Positions 25,703 to 33,702 of a stretch of 64,000 nucleotides of DNA are shown piece by piece. Both the position numbers and the translations under genes were made by a program. Positions within the stretch are counted from its first letter, which is position 1. Every line of letters begins with the position of its first letter. The DNA lies in assembly GCF_037992945.1 (NCBI RefSeq), contig NZ_CP150304.1:4788501-4852500 (forward strand), written 5' to 3'. The notes beneath the pieces were generated by a model that saw only the letters and a list, made by a program, of their open reading frames with translations, was not told where the DNA came from and searched no databases. Source of the DNA: Peribacillus sp. FSL E2-0218 (GTDB lineage: Bacteria; Bacillota; Bacilli; Bacillales; DSM-1321).

Positions 25703-26611
25703 TTAAGGTTTGATAACCGTTCGAAATGAACCTGAAACGACTGTACTTTCATAGTCACTTTCACTGACTTCATAAGGCTTGGGTAAAGCAATAACCTGGA
25801 AATTCGAATCATGCTGTACCTGTGGAAGCTTATATTCAAACACTTTTCTTTCTCCAGGCTTAACTGCCACATTTCCTACTAATTGATTATTTTCCAATGG
25901 GATCTGCTGCCAATGATTTAATGCAATAATATGGTAATTTTCCTCTTTCTCGCCAACATTTCCAACTGAAATGAAAACATGCTCACCACTTCTTGCTGTA
26001 GGCAGGATACTTAGTTCCTCTTTTTGTTTGCTGACAAATATAGTATCGTTGGGTCCTTTTTTAATTGTGTCATCAGGAATAAAACCAGCAGCTGCCTTTG
26101 GTTTCTCGCCGTTGCTCTTAACCTTAAAACGCATAGGTAACACTTCTTGCAAAGCACTCATTTTTGATATATCCAAATTATCTATTAGATAATTTGGTTT
26201 TTTAAATATAAGATAATCTATTTCTCTTGTTCGATCGTTAGTGGCAACACTAAGATTAAACTCGTTACTTTTATTTGGCTTGGCATTGAAGGTATAAACA
26301 CTGTATGGTTTTCCTTCCACTGTAAAGGGTGTTTGTTCAAAATTACGAAGGACTATTACGGCATATTCCCTTTCCACTTCTATAAAATTCGAGAGCGAAA
26401 ACGTATACTCAAGCTTATTATTTTTCGGCTCCAGTGTACTTCCATTATTCATTACTTTTCCATCGTCATCTAACAAGCCGTAGGAGATGGTATTGGAGCC
26501 TGCCTTAAAACCGGGCTGTACACCTTTTGTATTTTCCGTTTTATTGTAAAAGATCCACCCTGAGATTCCAATCAATATAAGTGAGGTCACTATCAAAAGC
26601 TTTTTTTTCAT
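25703..26611 (-). CDS. Unrecognised membrane-anchored extracellular protein with two related beta domains
   Basis: A 302-residue protein with an N-terminal membrane anchor or signal (KKKLLIVTSLILIGISGWIFY). The rest is probably outside the cell. Two stretches resemble each other: YAVIVLRNFEQTPF (about residue 83) and YHIIALNHWQQIPL (about 228), each followed by a 'polar turn, KPxxxxxFxL' strand, which suggests two tandem Ig-like beta domains. No known family is recognised. The RBS AGGATA is close to the ATG. It follows the 152-residue secreted gene across a terminator. Base composition is more AT-rich than the surrounding core genes, which suggests acquisition. Confidence 0.75.
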   Translation of the reverse strand: MKKKLLIVTSLILIGISGWIFYNKTENTKGVQPGFKAGSNTISYGLLDDDGKVMNNGSTLEPKNNKLEYTFSLSNFIEVEREYAVIVLRNFEQTPFTVEGKPYSVYTFNAKPNKSNEFNLSVATNDRTREIDYLIFKKPNYLIDNLDISKMSALQEVLPMRFKVKSNGEKPKAAAGFIPDDTIKKGPNDTIFVSKQKEELSILPTARSGEHVFISVGNVGEKEENYHIIALNHWQQIPLENNQLVGNVAVKPGERKVFEYKLPQVQHDSNFQVIALPKPYEVSESDYESTVVSGSFRTVIKP

Positions 26612-26631
26612 ATTATCCTGGCTCCTACAAT

Positions 26632-26665
26632 AAAGTTAAGGCTAACATCAGTTAGCCTTAACTTT
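26632..26665 (-). terminator. Strong terminator between the two secreted-protein genes
   Basis: A perfect 15-bp stem (AAAGTTAAGGCTAAC / GTTAGCCTTAACTTT) with ATCA loop. It is located 9 nt after the 152-residue gene stop and 20 nt before the next gene start, so the second gene is expressed only by read-through or from a promoter inside this short space. Confidence 0.85.
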
Positions 26666-26673
26666 TCTTATAT

Positions 26674-27132
26674 TTAAAATTTATCTTTAGTTTCATGTAC
26701 TACTGTTTTATAACTCTTCTTTACATAAGTATGATTGCCAAAAGCAGTTGCAGGAATATTATTAGATTTATCAGTAAAAGTAGCTCCAGCATATGTTGAA
26801 TTTTTCTGAGAATCTGTTTTTTGTCCTTTTAACCCTCCCTTACTGCTATATACTCTAACTTTAGCAGCGATAGTATCTTCTTTTACTGCTGCTGATGAAG
26901 TAGCGGTTGCACTTGGAGAACCAAATATTGGATTGCTCGCCTTCACTTTGGAACTGCACTTGATTTTCTTACCAAATGTTTCCCCTGCAATACCTGAGGT
27001 TAGGCTACTGACTTCAGATAAACTTGAGATGTTAGTGACGGTTGTTTCTGATTCTATTTCTGCTGCAATTGTACTGTTTCCAATTGATAAACTAGTAAAA
27101 ATCGTACCGAAAACAAATAATTTCTTAAGCAT
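26674..27132 (-). CDS. Unrecognised secreted protein, Ser/Thr/Lys-rich
   Basis: A 152-residue protein with a clear signal peptide (LKKLFVFGTIFTSLSIGNSTIAA, cleavage after AAA/AEI near residue 24). The mature part is rich in Ser, Thr, Lys and Ala and ends KTVVHETKDKF; it has one Cys (KIKCSSK) in the mature part. I do not recognise the family. A promoter, TTGAAA-18-TATAAT, lies 80 nt upstream. The strong terminator after it would make this the abundant product of the pair. AT-rich composition suggests horizontal origin. Confidence 0.75.
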   Translation of the reverse strand: MLKKLFVFGTIFTSLSIGNSTIAAEIESETTVTNISSLSEVSSLTSGIAGETFGKKIKCSSKVKASNPIFGSPSATATSSAAVKEDTIAAKVRVYSSKGGLKGQKTDSQKNSTYAGATFTDKSNNIPATAFGNHTYVKKSYKTVVHETKDKF

Positions 27133-27213
27133 AATTATTTTTTATCTCCTTTAATATGTAATAGTAGTTTCATTATCCTATGTTTTATAAATGAAATATC
27201 TACCAATAAATAT

Positions 27214-27243
27214 ATTATATACCAAATTACCTATATATTTCAA
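27214..27243 (-). promoter_or_regulatory. SigA-type promoter for the secreted-protein gene
   Basis: Read on the minus strand: TTGAAA (27238-27243), a spacer of 18, and TATAAT (27214-27219), giving a 5' leader of about 75 nt. The rest of the gap to 27350 shows no other feature. Confidence 0.6.
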
Positions 27244-27350
27244 TGAAAACTTAATAATTTAGAAACATTAATGTTTTATCTATACAAGTAAACCATAATA
27301 GAAGGCTATACTCTCATCCCATAATGGTTGCACACCCTCACCCTCATGAA

Positions 27351-27507
27351 ACATAAAAAAACCTTCCATTCAGGTGTAATTGGAGGTGAAAGAAAAAAGA
27401 TTTTACCGTAATTATTTCTTCAAGTTCAAGTCGCCAAGCCCTTCACAGATGCGAAGAAGTTGGTTGTATTTAACGATACGGTCCGTACGTGACATGGAAT
27501 ATGTTAT
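27351..27507 (-). pseudogene. Displaced, decayed copy of the eno 3' end with its terminator
   Basis: The minus strand gives MSRTDRIVKYNQLLRICEG then LGDLNLKK and stop (27412-27495). The real eno ends MSRTDRIAKYNQLLRIEDQ, LGDLAVYGG...NLKK, so the copy lacks 30 nt in frame. The terminator next to eno (28526-28555) is also copied here in decayed form, with the flanking ACATAAAAA. Similarity fades near 27507. It is a remnant, not a gene. Confidence 0.85.
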
Positions 27508-27555
27508 GCGCAGTTACTTCCATAAAAACTTAACTCAACAGTATTTTTACTCAAG

Positions 27556-27849
27556 ATGATAATTAGTGAACAATTAGTCAAAGATAGTAATGTAGCTAGT
27601 TCTGGCACATACTTATCAGAGAAGGAATCTGGACGGGGAGGTTTCTATGTGGTAAAAGATTATAAAAATTATCGGGATATGAAGAGCATAAGAGAAATAA
27701 TGAAAAATAAATCAGATAAGATGAATCATGGAATTAAAAGTCTAAATCAAAAAATGGACAAGCTCATAGAGCAAATTCAGAAAAAGATAAATGAGCTTCC
27801 TTATAAAAGAAGGACCATTCTTGTTATTTATTTACTATTAACAAGTTGA
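27556..27849 (+). CDS. Small uncharacterised protein with coiled coil and C-terminal hydrophobic end (doubtful)
   Basis: A 97-codon frame. The middle is charged and heptad-like (IREIMKNKSDKMNHG then IKSLNQKMDKLIEQIQKK), and the end TILVIYLLL is hydrophobic. No ribosome-binding site precedes the ATG, and its 3' end overlaps the opposite gene by 22 bp. It lies just inside the displaced eno fragment, in AT-rich sequence. It may be a remnant of an integrated element; a real gene is possible but not shown. Confidence 0.4.
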   Translation: MIISEQLVKDSNVASSGTYLSEKESGRGGFYVVKDYKNYRDMKSIREIMKNKSDKMNHGIKSLNQKMDKLIEQIQKKINELPYKRRTILVIYLLLTS

Positions 27850-28106
27850 AGAAATTCAGAAAACTTTTGATTCATAAATTGTGCTTTCTTCAGAATTTCT
27901 TCCTTCTCGTTTTCTACATATAATTTTACCGCTTTACCTCTTTGGCTTAACTCATTGCTGATTTTAATGGTTAAGACATGCCCGCTGGCCGCTTTATTTC
28001 CCGAATTTACAGAACATTCAGAAACCAACACTACTTTATGCTTTTTATCTTTATTCAAACGTAATATACTATGCGATCTACGTATTTTATTACGCGCTCC
28101 ATGCAT
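27828..28106 (-). CDS. Small uncharacterised island protein
   Basis: A 92-residue basic protein (HGARNKIRRSHSILRLNKDKK at the start) with predicted strands and a C-terminal helix, LKKAQFMNQKFSEFLQLV. No family is recognised. The ATG has GGGGAGG 7 nt upstream, a strong sign that it is translated. It follows the 89-residue gene by 53 nt on the same strand, so the two may form a small operon inside the segment bracketed by the eno repeats. Confidence 0.6.
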   Translation of the reverse strand: MHGARNKIRRSHSILRLNKDKKHKVVLVSECSVNSGNKAASGHVLTIKISNELSQRGKAVKLYVENEKEEILKKAQFMNQKFSEFLQLVNSK

Positions 28107-28159
28107 TATAATTCCTCCCCTACTGAATTAATTCATTATTGTATCAATATGATGGATTA

Positions 28160-28429
28160 CTAATAGGTGTTTCCGGACGCAAATTTTGAGGCAAGGAATG
28201 TGCCTGCAGCCAATGTAACAAATGCAATAATTTTATTGTTTTGGAGTGTCTTTATGCTCTTAGAGCTAGGTTGCTGAACATATAATTTCAACCAATACTT
28301 ATCCCAATCTTCTTTCCCAAGTCCAGTCCGAATCTTTGAGAAAATCGGCTGTAAATCGGTTTTAAGTAAGTTTATTTTACTCGAAATCAACTCTTTGGAT
28401 GCGTCTGGTACCTCTGTGTTCTCTTCCAT
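28160..28429 (-). CDS. Small uncharacterised island protein with C-terminal membrane helix
   Basis: An 89-residue protein: an acidic helical N-terminus (EENTEVPDASKELISSK), a middle part KEDWDKYWLKLYV, and a C-terminal hydrophobic helix (IIAFVTLAAGTFLASKFA). AAGGAGG lies 4 nt before the ATG. No family is recognised. Its topology, a cytosolic domain with a tail anchor, resembles many small immunity or toxin proteins, but nothing more supports such a role. Confidence 0.6.
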   Translation of the reverse strand: MEENTEVPDASKELISSKINLLKTDLQPIFSKIRTGLGKEDWDKYWLKLYVQQPSSKSIKTLQNNKIIAFVTLAAGTFLASKFASGNTY

Positions 28430-28525
28430 AATTCCTCCTTTTCTATTTTGTATTCTCTTTTTATTTTATACAAAAATACATTTACAAAAAAGCACTTATT
28501 AAATATATTTTGAAAAAATAAACAT

Positions 28526-28555
28526 AAAAACCCCCCATTCACATGGAATGGGAGG
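28526..28555 (-). terminator. Terminator of eno
   Basis: On the minus strand CCTCCCATTC pairs with GAATGGGGGG over a 5-nt loop and is followed by TTTTTATG. A decayed duplicate is at about 27355-27390. Confidence 0.8.
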
Positions 28556-28606
28556 TGAGAGATAATCATCTCCACCCCTTCTCGTCGGAAGAGGGTGTCA
28601 CGGTAA

Positions 28607-29902
28607 TTATTTCTTCAAGTTATAGAAAGATTTCAAGCCGCCGTAAACAGCCAAGTCGCCAAGCTGGTCTTCGATGCGAAGAAGTTGGTTGTATTTAGCG
28701 ATACGGTCCGTACGTGACATCGAACCTGTTTTGATTTGTCCTGCGTTCGTTGCAACGGCGATGTCAGCGATTGTTGCATCTTCCGTTTCACCTGAGCGGT
28801 GGGAAACGACAGCCGTGTAGCCAGCGCGCTTAGCCATTTCGATTGCGTCAAACGTTTCAGTCAGTGTACCGATTTGGTTCACTTTGATCAGGATCGAGTT
28901 ACCGATGCCTTTTTCAATGCCTTCAGCCAATTTTTTCGTGTTCGTTACGAATAAATCGTCACCAACCAATTGAACTCTAGAACCGATGCGTTCAGTTAGA
29001 AGTTTGTGGCCATCCCAGTCATTTTCATCCAAGCCGTCTTCGATGGAAAGAATCGGGAATTCATTCACTAGCTCTTCATAGAAAGCAACCATTTCTTCAG
29101 ATGTAACGCCATTGCGGCCTTCGCCTGCAAGATCGTATTTGCCTGTTTCTTTGTTATAGAATTCAGATGAAGCTACGTCCATACCAAGGTAGATATCTTC
29201 GCCTGCTTTATAGCCTGCTTTTTCAATCGCCTCGATGATGACTTGAAGTGCTTCACGGTTCGAACCTAGGTTTGGCGCAAAGCCGCCTTCGTCGCCAACA
29301 GCCGTGTTCAAGCCTTTAGCAGAAAGAACCGATTTCAATGCATGGAATACTTCAGCACCCATACGAACGGCTTCCTTGAAGCTTGGCGCACCGACAGGAA
29401 GGATCATGAATTCCTGGAAGTCGACGTTGTTATCGGCATGTGATCCGCCGTTGATGATGTTCATCATTGGAGTTGGAAGTTGTTTTGCATTGAACCCTCC
29501 AAGGTAACGGTACAATGGTAAACCGGAAAATTCAGCAGCAGCATGGGCAGCAGCCATGGATACGCCAAGGATTGCATTCGCTCCAAGGTTTCCTTTGTTT
29601 TCCGTACCATCCAATTCGATCATCGTAAGGTCAAGGCCAGCTTGGTTCGTTACATCCAAGCCAATGACAGCTTCAGCAATGATTTCATTTACGTTATCAA
29701 CCGCTTTTTGTACCCCTTTACCCAGGTAGCGAGATTTATCCCCGTCACGAAGCTCAACTGCTTCATGTTCTCCTGTTGAAGCACCTGATGGAACGATGGC
29801 GCGTCCGAAGTATCCGGACTCAGTTTGGATTTCTACTTCTATTGTTGGATTACCACGGGAATCAAGCACTTCGCGTGCATATACATGTTCAATGTACGGC
29901 AT
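28607..29902 (-). CDS. eno: Enolase
   Basis: The glycolytic enzyme that converts 2-phosphoglycerate to phosphoenolpyruvate. At 431 residues it has the standard length. Key motifs are VPSGASTGEHEAVELRDG, the catalytic Glu region GDEGGFAPNL, the metal ligands in SIEDGLDEND and GDDLFVTN, and the catalytic Lys and signature LIKVNQIGTLTETFD, VSHRSGETED. The last gene of the pgk-tpiA-gpmI-eno group, 29 nt after gpmI, with a terminator. Its 3' end is the source of the duplicate at 27351-27507. Confidence 0.99.
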   Translation of the reverse strand: MPYIEHVYAREVLDSRGNPTIEVEIQTESGYFGRAIVPSGASTGEHEAVELRDGDKSRYLGKGVQKAVDNVNEIIAEAVIGLDVTNQAGLDLTMIELDGTENKGNLGANAILGVSMAAAHAAAEFSGLPLYRYLGGFNAKQLPTPMMNIINGGSHADNNVDFQEFMILPVGAPSFKEAVRMGAEVFHALKSVLSAKGLNTAVGDEGGFAPNLGSNREALQVIIEAIEKAGYKAGEDIYLGMDVASSEFYNKETGKYDLAGEGRNGVTSEEMVAFYEELVNEFPILSIEDGLDENDWDGHKLLTERIGSRVQLVGDDLFVTNTKKLAEGIEKGIGNSILIKVNQIGTLTETFDAIEMAKRAGYTAVVSHRSGETEDATIADIAVATNAGQIKTGSMSRTDRIAKYNQLLRIEDQLGDLAVYGGLKSFYNLKK

Positions 29903-29931
29903 TTAAATCTCTCCTTTTCCAATTCACAATT

Positions 29932-31467
29932 TTATTTAGATAATAGGGATTTCCCTGTCATTTCAACAGGTTTTTCGACTCCAAGCAGATCAAGCATCGT
30001 TGGAGCTAAATCGCCTAATATACCATCTGTTCTTAATGTTACCTGATTTTTGGTGATAATGACAGGCACAGGGTTCGTTGTGTGGGCCGTCATCGGATTT
30101 CCTTCAAGCGTAACGACTTCATCGGCATTCCCATGGTCTGCCGTGATGATTGCCGTGCCGCCTTTAGAGACGATCAAATCGACGATCCTGCCTAGGCATT
30201 CATCAACGGTTTCAATCGCTTTTATGGTCGGCTCAAGCATCCCTGAGTGCCCAACCATATCCGGGTTGGCAAAATTCAAAAGGATCGCATCGAAGTTATC
30301 GGCCTCGATTTGTTCCACCAACGCATCCGTCACTTCATAAGCACTCATTTCCGGTTTTAGATCGTATGTAGCGACTTTCGGAGAATTAATTAAAATCCTC
30401 TCTTCACCAGGAAACTTCTCTTCTCGGCCACCGCTCATGAAAAACGTCACATGCGGATATTTTTCCGTTTCAGCAATGCGAAGCTGAGTAAGCTTGTTTT
30501 GAGAAAGCACTTCCCCTAATGTATTATCGAGATTTGTCGGCTTGAATGCAACATATCCATCAACCGTTTCCGAAAAATGCGTCAGGCAGACAAAATGAAG
30601 GTGTTTCGGATGTCCGGGACCGCGGTCAAATGAGCGAAAGTCCTCATTCGTGAATGTATTCGAAATCTGGATCGCCCGGTCGGGACGGAAGTTATAAAAG
30701 ATAACGGCATCCTCATCCTTAATCGTCGCCACCGGCTTGCCATCCTCCGCCGTAATGACCGAAGGAATCACGAACTCGTCAAAAATACCATGTTCATATG
30801 AATCCTCGACACATTCCAGTGCAGAAGGATAAGCTGGGCCATCTCCATATACCATTGAACGGTAGGATTTTTCGACACGCTCCCAGCGTTTGTCACGGTC
30901 CATGGAATAATATCTTCCCGAAATGGTTGCAAAGCGGCCTACACCGATTTCCTTCATTTTCGCCTCGGCATCCTTGATATAGCCCTGAGCCGTTTTTGGT
31001 CCGACATCACGCCCATCGAGGAACGCATGGACATACACATTCTTGACTCCTTCTTTGGCTGCCAATCTCAGCAAGGCATACATATGTTCAATATGGCTAT
31101 GCACGCCGCCATCCGAAAGAAGCCCAAATAGATGAAGGTCTGTACCTTTTTTCTTGGTATGCTTCATAGCCTCGACCAAGGTCGGGTTTTCTGCAAACTC
31201 GCCTTCGCGGATTGCCAGGTTCACACGGGTCAGGCTTTGATAAACGATGCGTCCGGCACCGATATTCAAATGGCCCACTTCCGAGTTCCCCATTTGTCCT
31301 GCAGGCAAGCCGACTGCTTCGCCGCTTGCAGTTAGATGGGAGTGCGGGTACTGCTCCCAATAACGGTCAAAATTCGGTTTTTTCGCATGATAAACAGCAT
31401 TTCCTTTTTCCTCGCTGCGGCAGCCAAAACCGTCCAAGATGATAAGTGCCACAGGCGACTTACTCAT
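29932..31467 (-). CDS. gpmI: 2,3-Bisphosphoglycerate-independent phosphoglycerate mutase
   Basis: The manganese-dependent mutase that interconverts 3- and 2-phosphoglycerate, of the alkaline phosphatase fold (511 residues). The phospho-acceptor Ser is in MGNSEVGHLNIGAGR. Metal ligands appear in ALIILDGFG, NFANPDMVGHSG and ITADHGNADE. In spore-formers this enzyme is pH-sensitive and keeps 3-PGA in spores. The start overlaps the tpiA stop by 8 bp, which points to translational coupling. Confidence 0.98.
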   Translation of the reverse strand: MSKSPVALIILDGFGCRSEEKGNAVYHAKKPNFDRYWEQYPHSHLTASGEAVGLPAGQMGNSEVGHLNIGAGRIVYQSLTRVNLAIREGEFAENPTLVEAMKHTKKKGTDLHLFGLLSDGGVHSHIEHMYALLRLAAKEGVKNVYVHAFLDGRDVGPKTAQGYIKDAEAKMKEIGVGRFATISGRYYSMDRDKRWERVEKSYRSMVYGDGPAYPSALECVEDSYEHGIFDEFVIPSVITAEDGKPVATIKDEDAVIFYNFRPDRAIQISNTFTNEDFRSFDRGPGHPKHLHFVCLTHFSETVDGYVAFKPTNLDNTLGEVLSQNKLTQLRIAETEKYPHVTFFMSGGREEKFPGEERILINSPKVATYDLKPEMSAYEVTDALVEQIEADNFDAILLNFANPDMVGHSGMLEPTIKAIETVDECLGRIVDLIVSKGGTAIITADHGNADEVVTLEGNPMTAHTTNPVPVIITKNQVTLRTDGILGDLAPTMLDLLGVEKPVEMTGKSLLSK

Positions 31468-32221
31468 AGTGACCAGCCTCCAGCAATTGTAAGAAACTAT
31501 CCGGCTTCAAGCTTGCCCCGCCTACCAATGCACCGTCAATATCAGGTTGCGCCATGTACTCTTTGATATTCTCAGGTTTTACGCTGCCGCCGTACTGGAT
31601 ACGGATGGCCGCTGCCGCTTCGTTAGAAAACTTGTCAGCAACTACTGAACGGATATGTGCACATACTTCATTCGCATCTTGTGCAGATGATGATTTACCA
31701 GTGCCAATCGCCCAAATCGGTTCATAGGCAATGACAGCTTGTTTCAACTGCTCGTCGGATAAGCCCGCTAGGCCTTTTTCGATCTGACAGGCAACAAAAT
31801 CATTCGTTTCGCCAGCTTCACGCTGCTCAAGCGTTTCACCGCAGCAAACGATCGGGGTTAATTGGTTAGCGAAAGCGGCATGAGCTTTTTTATTAACGGC
31901 TTCATCCGTTTCATTGAACATTTCGCGACGTTCGGAATGGCCTAGGATGACATAAGAGACACCAAGATCAGCTAATGCGATCGGGCTGACTTCTCCTGTG
32001 AAGGCTCCATTATCTTCAAAGTGCATGTTCTGTGCCCCGATTTTTACATCGGTCCCCTTTGCAGCTTGAACTAATTGATCCAGAAACAAAGCAGGAGCAC
32101 ATACAACCGTATCGATTACATCTTGCTTAGGAATTAAATTGCTCACTTCTTCTAAAAAGGCAGTTGCCTCAGATAGTGTCTTATTCATTTTCCAGTTACC
32201 TGCAATAATCGGTTTACGCAT
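31460..32221 (-). CDS. tpiA: Triosephosphate isomerase
   Basis: A TIM barrel of 253 residues that interconverts DHAP and glyceraldehyde-3-phosphate. AGNWKMNKT carries the catalytic Lys, LGHSERR the His electrophile, and AYEPIWAIGTGK the catalytic Glu and flexible loop 6. GGSVKPEN binds phosphate. The start at 32221 gives the conserved RKPIIAGNW; an ATG four codons upstream has almost no spacer from its GAAGGG site. It lies between pgk and gpmI. Confidence 0.98.
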   Translation of the reverse strand: MRKPIIAGNWKMNKTLSEATAFLEEVSNLIPKQDVIDTVVCAPALFLDQLVQAAKGTDVKIGAQNMHFEDNGAFTGEVSPIALADLGVSYVILGHSERREMFNETDEAVNKKAHAAFANQLTPIVCCGETLEQREAGETNDFVACQIEKGLAGLSDEQLKQAVIAYEPIWAIGTGKSSSAQDANEVCAHIRSVVADKFSNEAAAAIRIQYGGSVKPENIKEYMAQPDIDGALVGGASLKPDSFLQLLEAGHYE

Positions 32222-32269
32222 ATGGTTTCTCATCCCTTCTAAAGTTGAAAAATTTTTGACGGTTCACGC

Positions 32270-33454
32270 CTATTTGTCGTTCAATGCTACAACGCCCGGC
32301 AATTCCTTGCCTTCCATGAACTCAAGAGATGCACCGCCGCCCGTTGAAATATGGGACATTTTTTCCGCCAACCCAAACTTTTCGGCAGCCGCAGCAGAAT
32401 CTCCACCGCCGACGATGCTGTAAGTATCTTTTGCATCAGCCAAGGCTTGGGCAACGGTTTTTGTACCATTCGCAAATTTATCGAATTCAAACACGCCCAT
32501 AGGCCCATTCCAAATGACAAGCTTGGAGCCTTTGATGATATCCGCATATAATTCACTTGTTTTCGGACCGATATCAAGAGCCATTTTCTCTTTTGGTATC
32601 GAATCGATATTGACGATTTCAGTCTCTGCATCAGGTGAAAATTCAGCCGTAACGACGGCATCAATCGGCAAATGCAGCTTCACGCCTTTTTCTTTTGCGC
32701 TTTCGATGAAGGATTTGGCCAGTTCAATCTTGTCTTCTTCCAATAGCGAGTTACCGATTTCATGACCTTGCGCTTTAATGAATGTATAACCAAGGCCGCC
32801 GCCAATGATCAAATGATCGACGTTTTCCAAAAGATTTTTGATGACACCTATTTTATCCTTTACTTTTGCGCCGCCAATTATAGCTGTAAAAGGACGTTCC
32901 GGGTTTGATAAAGCTTTTCCGAGCACGGCAAGCTCTTTTTCCATCAGCAATCCGGAAACGGCTGGAAGGTGGTGGGCAATCCCTTCCGTCGAAGCATGGG
33001 CACGATGGGCAGCCCCGAATGCATCATTCACATAAACATCGGCAAGTGCAGCGAATGACTTCGCCAATTCTGGATCGTTCTTTTCTTCGCCTGGATAGAA
33101 GCGGACGTTTTCCAATAACAAGATCTCGCCACTCTCCATATTGTCGATCATGGATTGAACGGACTCGCCATATGCTTCCTCAGCCTTTTGCACATCCTTG
33201 CCGCTAAGCTCGCTTAGTCGTTCGGCAACAGGAGCTAAACGTAATTCTTCCACAACTTGTCCTTTAGGACGGCCAAGATGGCTCGCCAAGATGACTTTTG
33301 CGCCTTGTTCCGTCAGGTAGGAAATCGTCGGCAATGCAGCTTTGATTCTTGTATCGTCCGAAATCTTTCCGTCCTGCATCGGTACGTTGAAATCAACACG
33401 GCAAAATACACGTTTCCCCTTTAATTCAATATCTCTAATCGACTTTTTATTCAT
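32270..33454 (-). CDS. pgk: Phosphoglycerate kinase
   Basis: A 394-residue cytosolic kinase that makes ATP from 1,3-bisphosphoglycerate. The signature RVFCRVDFNVPMQ is at the N-terminus. ASHLGRPKG binds substrate; the nucleotide-binding GGAKVKDKIGVI, WNGPMGVFE and GGGDSAAA are in place. The start at 33454 (AGGAGG before it) fits the family; the open frame runs 26 codons further but that part is not conserved. It starts the pgk-tpiA-gpmI-eno unit after the gapA terminator, so a separate promoter or partial read-through is needed. Confidence 0.98.
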   Translation of the reverse strand: MNKKSIRDIELKGKRVFCRVDFNVPMQDGKISDDTRIKAALPTISYLTEQGAKVILASHLGRPKGQVVEELRLAPVAERLSELSGKDVQKAEEAYGESVQSMIDNMESGEILLLENVRFYPGEEKNDPELAKSFAALADVYVNDAFGAAHRAHASTEGIAHHLPAVSGLLMEKELAVLGKALSNPERPFTAIIGGAKVKDKIGVIKNLLENVDHLIIGGGLGYTFIKAQGHEIGNSLLEEDKIELAKSFIESAKEKGVKLHLPIDAVVTAEFSPDAETEIVNIDSIPKEKMALDIGPKTSELYADIIKGSKLVIWNGPMGVFEFDKFANGTKTVAQALADAKDTYSIVGGGDSAAAAEKFGLAEKMSHISTGGGASLEFMEGKELPGVVALNDK

Positions 33455-33662
33455 AATCCAAAGAACCTCCTTAGATATTGTTATCACATTTTTGATTCTT
33501 TTAGTCAAAAAGGGAGAGGGTACATATCCCATCTCCCCTTTACTCTACTTCATTATAGTCGGTTTCCAGAAAATTATCCAAAAACAAGGAATGGAAGCGC
33601 CTCATATGCTTAATGACTTACTAATAATATCATCATCTGCCAGGTTTTATTAGAGTATGATT

Positions 33663-33692
33663 AAAAAAACCTCACCTTGGTGAGGTTTTTTT
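33663..33692 (-). terminator. Terminator after gapA
   Basis: AAAAAAACCTCACC and GGTGAGGTTTTTTT with a 2-nt loop, 11 nt past the gapA stop. It separates cggR-gapA from pgk. The 33455-33662 gap otherwise shows nothing I can name with confidence. Confidence 0.88.
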
Positions 33693-33702
33693 ATTATTCT
33701 AA

